Shown piece by piece: positions 57,322-64,000 of a DNA stretch of 64,000 nt. A model generated the notes under the pieces. That model saw only the letters and a program-made list of their open reading frames with translations. It was not told the origin of the DNA and did not search any database. The stretch is from Candidatus Delongbacteria bacterium (GTDB lineage: Bacteria > UBA4055): NCBI GenBank assembly GCA_016937995.1, contig JAFGVM010000016.1:62001-126000 (forward strand), given 5' to 3'. Each line of letters starts with the position of its first letter. Position 1 is the stretch's first letter. A program made the translations under genes and the position numbers.

Positions 57322-58325
57322 TAATTTTAGGAATAGAAAGTTCATGTGACGATACTTCTGCTGCTGTTTTGGAAGACGGTAGAATTTTATCTGTTGTTAC
57401 ACATACTCAGAACGAACATGTTGAATTTGGCGGAATTATACCCGAGATAGCTTCAAGAGCCCACTTAAAATATATTTCCGAGATAATAAAAAAAGCGTTG
57501 AAAGATAGCAATAAAACTCTACAGGACATCGATGCTGTCGGGGTTACTCACGGTCCCGGGCTTGTGGGTCCTCTTTTAGTGGGAGTAAATACAGCCAAAG
57601 GCATTAGTTATTCCCTTGGTGTACCGATCATTCCTGTTAACCATATAGAGGCACATATCTTAGCAAATTACATTGAGCATGATAATGAATTGAAGACGCC
57701 TTTCGTTGTTTTAGTAGTTTCAGGCGGACACACCGAACTTATCTACGTTAAAGAAATCGGCCATTATGAACTTATAGGAAAGACAAGGGATGATGCTGCC
57801 GGAGAGTGTATTGACAAGGTTTCAAAAATGATGGGACTCGGTTTCCCCGGTGGAAGGATCATAGATGAACTTGCAGCAAAAGGCGATAATGATTTTCACA
57901 GATTTCCAAGAGCTATGAGCGATACTTTAGACTTCAGTTTCAGCGGTTTAAAAACTTCCGTTAAAGTTTTTCTGGAGAAACATGATCAGGAATTTTTAAA
58001 AAAGAATATAAACAATATTGCTGCTTCTTTCCTTGATGCAGTCACTGATTCGTTATCAAAGAAACTTCTTAAAGCTGCAAAGGTCTATAAGTGTGATACT
58101 ATACTTCTTGCAGGAGGTGTCTCAGCGAATACTATGCTCAGAAAAAAATTGGATCGTGCCGTCAAACCAAAAAAAATGAAACTATTTTATCCTTCTCCAA
58201 AATATTGCACTGACAATGCTGCAATGGTAGCGATAACAGCATACAAGAAGACTCAGATGTCCTCAATAAACAGCCTCAATGTTATGGATATGGAAGCTGT
58301 TCCTTTCCTTAGGCTTTCAGAATAA
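57318..58325 (+). CDS. tsaD: tRNA threonylcarbamoyladenosine synthase subunit TsaD
   Basis: TsaD transfers the threonylcarbamoyl group to A37 of ANN-decoding tRNAs. The 335 residues show MIILGIESSCDDTSAAVLED, the metal-binding NHIEAHILA (His109, His113), VSGGHTELIYV, GLGFPGGRI and the C-terminal CTDNAAMVAIT. Length is normal. It overlaps the 2H phosphoesterase gene by 4 bases. The partner synthase-like gene is two genes on, beyond nadA. Confidence 0.98.
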   Translation: MIILGIESSCDDTSAAVLEDGRILSVVTHTQNEHVEFGGIIPEIASRAHLKYISEIIKKALKDSNKTLQDIDAVGVTHGPGLVGPLLVGVNTAKGISYSLGVPIIPVNHIEAHILANYIEHDNELKTPFVVLVVSGGHTELIYVKEIGHYELIGKTRDDAAGECIDKVSKMMGLGFPGGRIIDELAAKGDNDFHRFPRAMSDTLDFSFSGLKTSVKVFLEKHDQEFLKKNINNIAASFLDAVTDSLSKKLLKAAKVYKCDTILLAGGVSANTMLRKKLDRAVKPKKMKLFYPSPKYCTDNAAMVAITAYKKTQMSSINSLNVMDMEAVPFLRLSE

Positions 58326-58329
58326 GAAT

Positions 58330-58358
58330 TTGACTTTATAAGAACCCTATTTTATATT
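58330..58358 (+). promoter_or_regulatory. Promoter of the nadA operon
   Basis: TTGACT (58330-58335), 17 bases, TATATT (58353-58358), about 45 bases before the nadA ATG at 58408. It starts five bases after the tsaD stop codon. Confidence 0.75.
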
Positions 58359-58407
58359 GAACGCATAAATAATAACAACCATAAATAAATTTCATAAGTG
58401 ATAAGAA

Positions 58408-59349
58408 ATGGATAAAAACGAATTGATCGAAAAAATAAATGAGCTAAAAAAGAAAAAAAATGCAGTTATTTTAGTTCATTCTTACCAAAGACAGGAAGTT
58501 CATGCTGTTGCTGATTTTATCGGCGATTCTTTGGCCTTAGCAAGAGAGGCAGCTAAAACTGATGCTGACATGATCGTTTTCTGCGGGGTCGATTTTATGG
58601 CTGAAAGCGCTAAGATCCTTTTACCGGAGAAAAAAGTTCTGCTTCCTTCAGAAGATGCAAAATGCCCTATGGCCATGATGGCAAATGCTGAAAGTCTTAG
58701 AGAAATGAAGAAGAAGTATCCTGAAGCTGTTGTGATCACCTATATTAACTCTTCTGCGGAAGTCAAAGCGGAAAGCGATATTGTCTGTACTTCAGCAAAC
58801 GCTTTGGAGATAGTGGAGTTCTATAAAGATAAAAAAATCATTTTTACACCTGATAAACATCTTGGTAATTATTGTAAGGAAGTCACCGGAGCTGATATTG
58901 TACTCTGGGATGGATATTGTTATGTTCATGATGAATTCAGTATCGGTGATATTTATATAGCTAAACACGAACATCCAAACTGTGTGCTTCTGGTGCACCC
59001 GGAATCTCCAAAGGATGTTTTAGATATTGCTGATTTTATCGGCTCAACTTCCCAGATAATGAGGTTTGTAGATGAAAATGCTGGTAAACTGGACGAAGAT
59101 GAGGGTTTCATAATCGGAACTGAAGTTGAGATCGGAAAAGCTTTACAGAAAAAATATCCGGAAGAGAGGATATACAATCTGGCAGAACATGCTGTTTGTA
59201 CCCAGATGAAAAGAACAACACTGGAAAAAGTTTATGAATCTCTGATGGAAGAAGAAACTGAGATATTTGTGGAAGAGAGTATTCGTATTAAAGCTTTGAA
59301 AGCTCTGGACGCGATGCTGGAACTCAGTGAAAAATTAGGGAGTAAATGA
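58408..59349 (+). CDS. nadA: Quinolinate synthase
   Basis: NadA condenses iminoaspartate with dihydroxyacetone phosphate to make quinolinate for NAD, using an Fe4S4 cluster. The 313 residues show HSYQRQEVHAVADFIGDSLA, the cluster cysteines in IVFCGVDFMAES, CTSANA and EHAVCTQM, and FTPDKHLGNY and HPESP. Neither nadB nor nadC lies in the window. It overlaps the TsaC/YciO-like gene by 4 bases (ATGA), so the two are translated together. Confidence 0.97.
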   Translation: MDKNELIEKINELKKKKNAVILVHSYQRQEVHAVADFIGDSLALAREAAKTDADMIVFCGVDFMAESAKILLPEKKVLLPSEDAKCPMAMMANAESLREMKKKYPEAVVITYINSSAEVKAESDIVCTSANALEIVEFYKDKKIIFTPDKHLGNYCKEVTGADIVLWDGYCYVHDEFSIGDIYIAKHEHPNCVLLVHPESPKDVLDIADFIGSTSQIMRFVDENAGKLDEDEGFIIGTEVEIGKALQKKYPEERIYNLAEHAVCTQMKRTTLEKVYESLMEEETEIFVEESIRIKALKALDAMLELSEKLGSK

Positions 59350-59978
59350 TGATAATTTCTTTGCATGAAGAAAATCCGAAGAAAAGAGATATTGATTCCA
59401 TCGTTGAAACTTTGAAAGATGGAGGAGTTATTATTTACCCAACAGATACCGGATATTCTTTCGGGTGTGACTTGTTCAGCAAAAAGGGTGTAGAAAAAAT
59501 AATTCGGTTGAAGAATATTGACAAAAGAAAAACTTTAAGCTTTGTATGCAACAGCTTTTCTCAGATTAGTGAATATGCAGATATTTCCAATGAAGCACAT
59601 AAGATCCTTAAACAGCATTTGCCAGGTCCTTATACTTTTATTTTTAAGGCTTTGAATTCAGTCTCAAAAATAGTATGCGGTGAAAAGAAAAAGGTCGGAA
59701 TCAGGATCCCGAAGAACAATATCGACTTTGCATTAGTAGAATCATTAGGGAATCCGATCATCAGCTCCAGTGTTAACAAATATACTGATCTGCTTGAGGA
59801 TAATATTGTAGCATTGATCGATCCTGTAGAAATAGACAAAATTCTTGGTAAGCAGGTTGATGTTGTAATAGATTGCGGCATCATAAAACCGGAATTTTCC
59901 ACAGTGATCGACCTTTCAACTGATCTCGTTGAAATTATTAGAGAAGGTAAAGGACCGATCGACTGGTTCACCGATTAA
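59346..59978 (+). CDS. TsaC/YrdC/Sua5-family protein, YciO-like
   Basis: The 210 residues form one YrdC domain: IIYPTDTGYSFGCDLFSKKG, IDKRKTLSFVCNSFSQISEY, LPGPYTFIFKA and VGIRIPKNN. The pattern (C after FV, KRKTLSF, VIDLSTD...IIREGKG) is closer to YciO than to short TsaC. TsaC makes threonylcarbamoyl-AMP; YciO proteins have the same fold, but their role is less clear. With tsaD nearby, a role in t6A synthesis is plausible. It overlaps nadA by 4 bases, and an alternative ATG lies 3 bases later. Confidence 0.85.
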   Translation: MMIISLHEENPKKRDIDSIVETLKDGGVIIYPTDTGYSFGCDLFSKKGVEKIIRLKNIDKRKTLSFVCNSFSQISEYADISNEAHKILKQHLPGPYTFIFKALNSVSKIVCGEKKKVGIRIPKNNIDFALVESLGNPIISSSVNKYTDLLEDNIVALIDPVEIDKILGKQVDVVIDCGIIKPEFSTVIDLSTDLVEIIREGKGPIDWFTD

Positions 59979-59994
59979 ACAAAATGGGACCGAT

Positions 59995-60948
59995 ATGAAA
60001 AAACTGTCATCTTTCTTACTGATAATAACATCTTTCTTACTTGCGGACGGAAAATATGCAGGTGAATTCATCAGTTCAGGAACTGAAGCCCGTAGCCTTG
60101 CTCTGGGTAACATCGTTCTTACATCCTTCAATTCATCTTCAGCATCTTATTTTAACCCTGCATATCTGCCGATGATAACTGACAAAAATGTCCAGTTATC
60201 CCACAGTGAGAGATTTGAAGGACTGGTCCGTCAGGAATTTGCTTCTTTCAAAACAAAAATGAACGGACATGATCTTGGGTTTTCAATGATCTGGATGGGT
60301 ATTGATGATATTATATTGACAAAACTTCAGAATGAAGACAGTCTTATCAGCGAAACAAACAGGATTTTACCTGATAAATATGTAAATGATAATGAGTTTG
60401 CTTTTTTTGCTTCGCTCGGTAAAAAATATAATGATAAGATTTTCTGGGGTGTGAACGTAAAATTATTATATAAAACTTTTGAAGAAGAGTCAGCATTCGG
60501 GTTTGGTACTGATATTTCAGGACTTTATTATATATATCCAAATATAATACTTGGTATGAAAGTGCAGGATGTTACTACCTCCACACTGTTCTGGACTACA
60601 GGACTGACAGAGATAGTCAGGCCCTCAATATTATTCAATGCTGAATACAATAACAGAGTTGAATATTTTTTACTGGATTATAAGGTCATAACCGGAACTA
60701 AGATCAGGACCGAGAATTATTCTGAAAATTCTTTTGCTTCTCTCGGTGTAATGGATTTTGTTCTGAGCGGTGGTATTGAGCTGAAATTCAAGAAAGTATT
60801 TATCAGGGGGGGATATAATACCGACAATACCTGGTCGGCAGGAAGTGGTCTTGAGTATAAAAATATAACATTGGATTACGCTTTTAAACCTGATTTTGAA
60901 GATCTTGGTGACACACACAAAGTCAGCCTTGCATACTCTTGGGAATAG
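59995..60948 (+). CDS. PorV/PorQ-like outer-membrane protein
   Basis: From the ATG at 59995 the 317-residue protein has a signal peptide (LSSFLLIITSFLLADG) and then GTEARSLALGNIVL...SSASYFNPAYLPM, the conserved start of the UPF0164/PorV-PorQ family. A barrel of about 14 strands with alternating residues follows, ending LDYAFKPDFEDLGDTHKVSL. In-frame codons upstream run inside the preceding gene and lack a signal peptide. The GGxFxGLSDD signature of the first PorV-like protein is less clear here. It lies 16 bases after the TsaC-like gene and 3 before rseC-like, in the nadA operon. Confidence 0.85.
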   Translation: MKKLSSFLLIITSFLLADGKYAGEFISSGTEARSLALGNIVLTSFNSSSASYFNPAYLPMITDKNVQLSHSERFEGLVRQEFASFKTKMNGHDLGFSMIWMGIDDIILTKLQNEDSLISETNRILPDKYVNDNEFAFFASLGKKYNDKIFWGVNVKLLYKTFEEESAFGFGTDISGLYYIYPNIILGMKVQDVTTSTLFWTTGLTEIVRPSILFNAEYNNRVEYFLLDYKVITGTKIRTENYSENSFASLGVMDFVLSGGIELKFKKVFIRGGYNTDNTWSAGSGLEYKNITLDYAFKPDFEDLGDTHKVSLAYSWE

Positions 60949-60951
60949 TTA

Positions 60952-61356
60952 ATGGATAAAGGTTTAGTAAAAAAAACAGATGAAAAATATGCCTATATTG
61001 AAATGATGTTGAATTCATCCTGTACTTCCTGTGCAAATAAAGGTGTCTGTATGGCCGGTGATAAACCTGCTCTTTTAAAAATACCCAATAAATACGGTCT
61101 TACTGAAGGTGATAAAGTAGATATTGAATTGACTTCAAACACAAAACTTACATCAGGATTTTTATTGTTCATTTTTCCCATAGTAATGATGATAATCGGT
61201 TACTACTCGGCCTTTGTAATTGTACCTTCTGACGGAGCTGGAATGATCGGCTCGCTATTCGGATTGACCTTTGGAGTGATAACCCTGATGATCATCAACA
61301 AGATTATAACAAAAAAAGGTATTTTTTTACCTAAACATATAAGAAAGATCTCTTAA
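60952..61356 (+). CDS. RseC/MucC-family membrane protein
   Basis: The 134-residue protein has Cys24, Cys27 and Cys33 (CTSCANKGVC) in a cytoplasmic N-terminus and two membrane helices (about 68-90 and 95-120). This matches the RseC family, members of which help reduce SoxR or sense redox in other bacteria. The role here is unknown. It follows the PorV-like gene by 3 bases. Confidence 0.85.
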   Translation: MDKGLVKKTDEKYAYIEMMLNSSCTSCANKGVCMAGDKPALLKIPNKYGLTEGDKVDIELTSNTKLTSGFLLFIFPIVMMIIGYYSAFVIVPSDGAGMIGSLFGLTFGVITLMIINKIITKKGIFLPKHIRKIS

Positions 61357-61387
61357 AGATTTAATACACCTATATCACTTATAACCT

Positions 61388-62215
61388 ATGAAATATCACC
61401 TGCAAATAATACGCCCTTTAAACCTCCTTATCACTGCGTTTGCCTCTGTGATCGCATATTTTATCGTTGCTGAAAATGTTATATACTTAAATCTTTTGCT
61501 CATAATTCTTTCTACCGTTCTGACTGCTGGCGCAGGAAATATTATAAACGATATAATTGATATTGACATAGATCTGATAAATAAACCTGATAGACCACTT
61601 CCCTCCAAGAACATGAAGATCCACTCAGCATATACTTCTTATTCAATACTTGTCATTGGTTCTCTTACATCAGGATATTTCTTAGGATACCACTCATTCG
61701 CAGCCGTACTTCTCGTTAACTTTGTGCTGTTGTTCTATACTATTTTTCTGAAAAGAAGACCTTTCTGGGGTAATTTCGTCGTTGCTTTCATCAGTGGATA
61801 TCTTTTTTATTTTTGCAGCATAACCACTGGAAATTTTACAAGTATAATTCCGTTGGCGATCTCAGCATTCCTTTTTCATTTCATAAGAGAGATCATAAAG
61901 GATATTGCTGATATTGAGGGGGATAAGAACCAAAGAGCAAATACAATGGCTATAAAACTTGGAGTAAACAGAACTGTACTCATTGTCAAATTTTTGATAT
62001 TAACTTTAATTGCATATTTAACCTACTTAATGATCTTCGGAGAATATAGATACTATTTCTCCGCCACTATTCTAGTAGCTGTCTTTCCTGTTCTGATTTT
62101 TGTCTTCAGCTTTCTTTTCAGGGACATTAAAGATATTAATTACGAAAAACTCAGTCTGATCATGAAGATCGATATGTTTTTCGGCATACTTGCATTCTAT
62201 TTTGGAATGTTGTAG
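61388..62215 (+). CDS. UbiA-family prenyltransferase
   Basis: The 275-residue integral membrane protein has about eight helices and the two Asp-rich motifs of the UbiA superfamily: NDIIDIDID (N54, D55, D58, D62) and DIADIEGDKNQRANTMAIKL (about 175-195). Members attach prenyl chains to aromatic rings or to glycerol phosphate; the subtype cannot be told with confidence, although the style resembles the geranylgeranylglycerol-phosphate and chlorophyll-type branch rather than UbiA itself. It lies 31 bases after the rseC-like gene. Confidence 0.92.
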   Translation: MKYHLQIIRPLNLLITAFASVIAYFIVAENVIYLNLLLIILSTVLTAGAGNIINDIIDIDIDLINKPDRPLPSKNMKIHSAYTSYSILVIGSLTSGYFLGYHSFAAVLLVNFVLLFYTIFLKRRPFWGNFVVAFISGYLFYFCSITTGNFTSIIPLAISAFLFHFIREIIKDIADIEGDKNQRANTMAIKLGVNRTVLIVKFLILTLIAYLTYLMIFGEYRYYFSATILVAVFPVLIFVFSFLFRDIKDINYEKLSLIMKIDMFFGILAFYFGML

Positions 62216-62325
62216 GTTTAATTGTAACCGATTTTAATAGTCAACTGTAAATTGTCCATTGTAAATTTTAGTAAAATTACTTATCTTATGTCCATTAATA
62301 AAATCAACGGTGATCCGCTAAAGTT
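62216..62325. repeat. Intergenic region with a decayed dispersed-repeat look
   Basis: Between the UbiA-like and VCBS genes lie two related phrases, CAACTGTAAATTGT and CCATTGTAAATTTT, an internal near-repeat of the kind often found in scattered AT-rich intergenic repeats. No gene, clear promoter or terminator was seen. Confidence 0.35.
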
Positions 62326-64000
62326 ATGAATAAATTACTGATCATAGTTATATTCATTATTCTGATTATAAGTTGTACAACTCAAAAACAGCTTGTAACT
62401 TTTGAACTTGATTTCAAAGATCTTGAAGTTAACTGGCAGGAGTCACTTGATAAAGCAAAAGATAATCCAGGCAGAATAAAGACTATTAAAAATAATATCC
62501 GGTCAAGATGTAGTAAACTTATCGAGTATTACAATGATCCGGAGAAACTATATACTGCATATCAGGGATACCTTTTAATAGAAGATAATAATAATGCTGA
62601 TTCTGTTAAAAAAAATATCATTAAAAAATTCCCCAAGTCAAAATTCACATTTGAACTGGCAAGCTCAGAATTTTATGACAGACTAAGATCTATCTGGACA
62701 AATGATTCTGCGAAAGTAGTCGTAGTTACAGAACTGATCGATAAATATCCAGAGACAAACTGGCGAAAAACAATGTATCAGTACCTTGTTGCATCATTGA
62801 GCAAACTTAATAAAAAAGCACAATTGACCACAGCATTAATAAATTTCAGGGACGCATTTCCCGAAGACTATCTCCCTTATACCACTTTTGCGAACTATAT
62901 GTACAAAGATAAAATTGATACTGTTTCAGCTTTGGAACATGCTCAGAAAGGATTTGAGCTGTCAAAGAATTACCCTAAACTTGACCACTATCCTGAAATG
63001 GAGTGGAATCTTGAAAAAAGAGCTGCCTGTATAAAAGCAGCTTCAACTCTGGCTGAAATATTGATCGGTAAAAATAATTTCGAAGCTGCAAACAGCATAT
63101 TAAATGAAGTTCTGACAGGATGTCCTCTTACTGTGGATGATGAGATCACGTTAGGACAGGTTCATTATCTAATGGCAAAATCTTATACTAAATCCGGCGA
63201 TAAAGATATGGCTGTTATTAATTCGATCCTTTCTCTGATCAGAGGTGATTCGAGAAACATTTATTCTGCAAAATCAGACTCACTTCTAAGAAAAATGTCC
63301 GGTATGGAAAACTCTACCAACAATGAAGTTCTTAATTTTGCACGTGAAAGACTTGGATACATGGGCATAACGTTCACAGATGTATCAGCTGAATACGGAT
63401 TAAGTGATATTTCTGCGGGAAGAATCGCATGGGGTGATTACGACAATGATGGATTTCAGGATATGATGCTGGACGGCAGCAGGATATTCAGAAATATAGA
63501 TGGAAATAAATTCATTGAAGAATCCATTAATATCCTTCCAAAAAACATGAAAGGAAATGGAGGTCTCTGGGCTGATTTTAACAATGACGGAAAACTTGAC
63601 ATTGTAACAAAAGACCCAGAATGTATCAGAATAAATGTTGATGGCCTTTTCCATAAGATCATGGGAAATGGTTCTATAAAAGACAACAAAATGTCTACAG
63701 AAGGTATTGGAGTAGGAGATGTTAATAATGATGGGGTTCTTGACATTTATTTTGCGAATTATGAGAAGAATTATGTCTTCGAACATGATGAATTTTATCT
63801 TGGAATGGGAGACGGAAAATTTAAAGATGCAACAAAATCATCCGGAATTTTACCTAAAGATGGAATTACGAGAGCTGGTAGAGGAGTAAATTTTGGTGAT
63901 TTCGATAATGATAAGGACCTTGATATATTTGTTTCAAACTACCGGCTTACTGAAAATTTTCTGTTAGTAAATGACGGAAAAGGAAATTTTACAAATAAAG
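62326..64000 (+). CDS. Lipoprotein with VCBS/FG-GAP repeats, C-terminus outside window
   Basis: 558 codons are open from the ATG at 62326 to the edge. The N-terminus is a lipoprotein signal (LLIIVIFIILIISC, Cys17). Residues about 25-340 are helical, with TPR-like pairs. From about residue 350 FG-GAP/VCBS calcium repeats appear: WGDYDNDGFQD, WADFNNDGKLD, VGDVNNDGVLD, FGDFDNDKDLD, spaced about 40-60 residues apart, in the arrangement of the VCBS/UnbV-like family. The protein is probably a surface-exposed lipoprotein. It comes 110 bases after ubiA-like; no strong promoter was recognised, so it may have its own or share the operon. Confidence 0.85.
   Translation, partial: MNKLLIIVIFIILIISCTTQKQLVTFELDFKDLEVNWQESLDKAKDNPGRIKTIKNNIRSRCSKLIEYYNDPEKLYTAYQGYLLIEDNNNADSVKKNIIKKFPKSKFTFELASSEFYDRLRSIWTNDSAKVVVVTELIDKYPETNWRKTMYQYLVASLSKLNKKAQLTTALINFRDAFPEDYLPYTTFANYMYKDKIDTVSALEHAQKGFELSKNYPKLDHYPEMEWNLEKRAACIKAASTLAEILIGKNNFEAANSILNEVLTGCPLTVDDEITLGQVHYLMAKSYTKSGDKDMAVINSILSLIRGDSRNIYSAKSDSLLRKMSGMENSTNNEVLNFARERLGYMGITFTDVSAEYGLSDISAGRIAWGDYDNDGFQDMMLDGSRIFRNIDGNKFIEESINILPKNMKGNGGLWADFNNDGKLDIVTKDPECIRINVDGLFHKIMGNGSIKDNKMSTEGIGVGDVNNDGVLDIYFANYEKNYVFEHDEFYLGMGDGKFKDATKSSGILPKDGITRAGRGVNFGDFDNDKDLDIFVSNYRLTENFLLVNDGKGNFTNK

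Overview
This is an AT-rich chromosomal window from a Gram-negative (double-membrane) bacterium of the FCB type. Evidence for this is an OmpA-family protein, a TonB-dependent receptor, PorV/PorQ-like outer-membrane proteins, lipoproteins with lipoboxes, and secreted proteins ending in the NYPNPFNPSTEI...SGIYFY type of C-terminal sorting domain. The promoters I can recognise follow a sigma70-like TTGAC(A/T)-17 bp-TATATT pattern rather than the Bacteroidetes TTTG/TAnnTTTG pattern. A Delongbacteria-, Cloacimonadota- or Marinimicrobia-like lineage fits best, but this is an inference from protein style and not a placement.

Layout. 1-3.6 kb (minus strand) is an envelope/chaperone cluster: OmpA with thrombospondin-3 calcium repeats, a GrpE-like protein, a TPR protein with a J-like domain lacking HPD, and the start of an Hsp70. 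3.8-7.9 kb holds DNA repair genes (family 4 uracil-DNA glycosylase, ligA) and a membrane-anchored SUMF1-fold protein. 7.9-26.9 kb (minus) is an uninterrupted str-S10-spc-alpha ribosomal supercluster from rpsL to rplQ, including tuf, fusA, secY, adk, infA, rpmJ and rpoA, followed by tRNA-Pro(UGG) and a terminator. 27-32.2 kb holds a response regulator-SpoIID pair and a ychF-GNAT-like-HAD-PAP2 operon.

32.3-51.8 kb is the accessory, surface-directed part. It has a secreted protein of 710 residues, argF, an ftsB-like gene and a transglutaminase-like protein. It then has a probable five-gene operon of about 12.7 kb with a recognisable promoter and terminator: TonB receptor, 1115-residue secreted protein, 678-residue lipoprotein, 729-residue secreted protein (paralogue of the 710-residue one), PorV-like protein. 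This operon and the first cluster are the best candidates for systems whose function is not obvious from known families.

52-64 kb is mostly on the plus strand: an SH3-like exported protein, an ABC-2 permease/CPBP protease fusion (minus), rmuC, a 2H phosphodiesterase, tsaD, nadA, a TsaC/YciO-like gene, a second PorV-like protein, RseC-like and UbiA-like membrane proteins, and a truncated VCBS/FG-GAP lipoprotein running off the window. tsaD and the TsaC/YciO-like gene suggest t6A tRNA modification around nadA. No CRISPR array, transposase, integrase or phage gene was seen; a few intergenic stretches look like decayed dispersed repeats.
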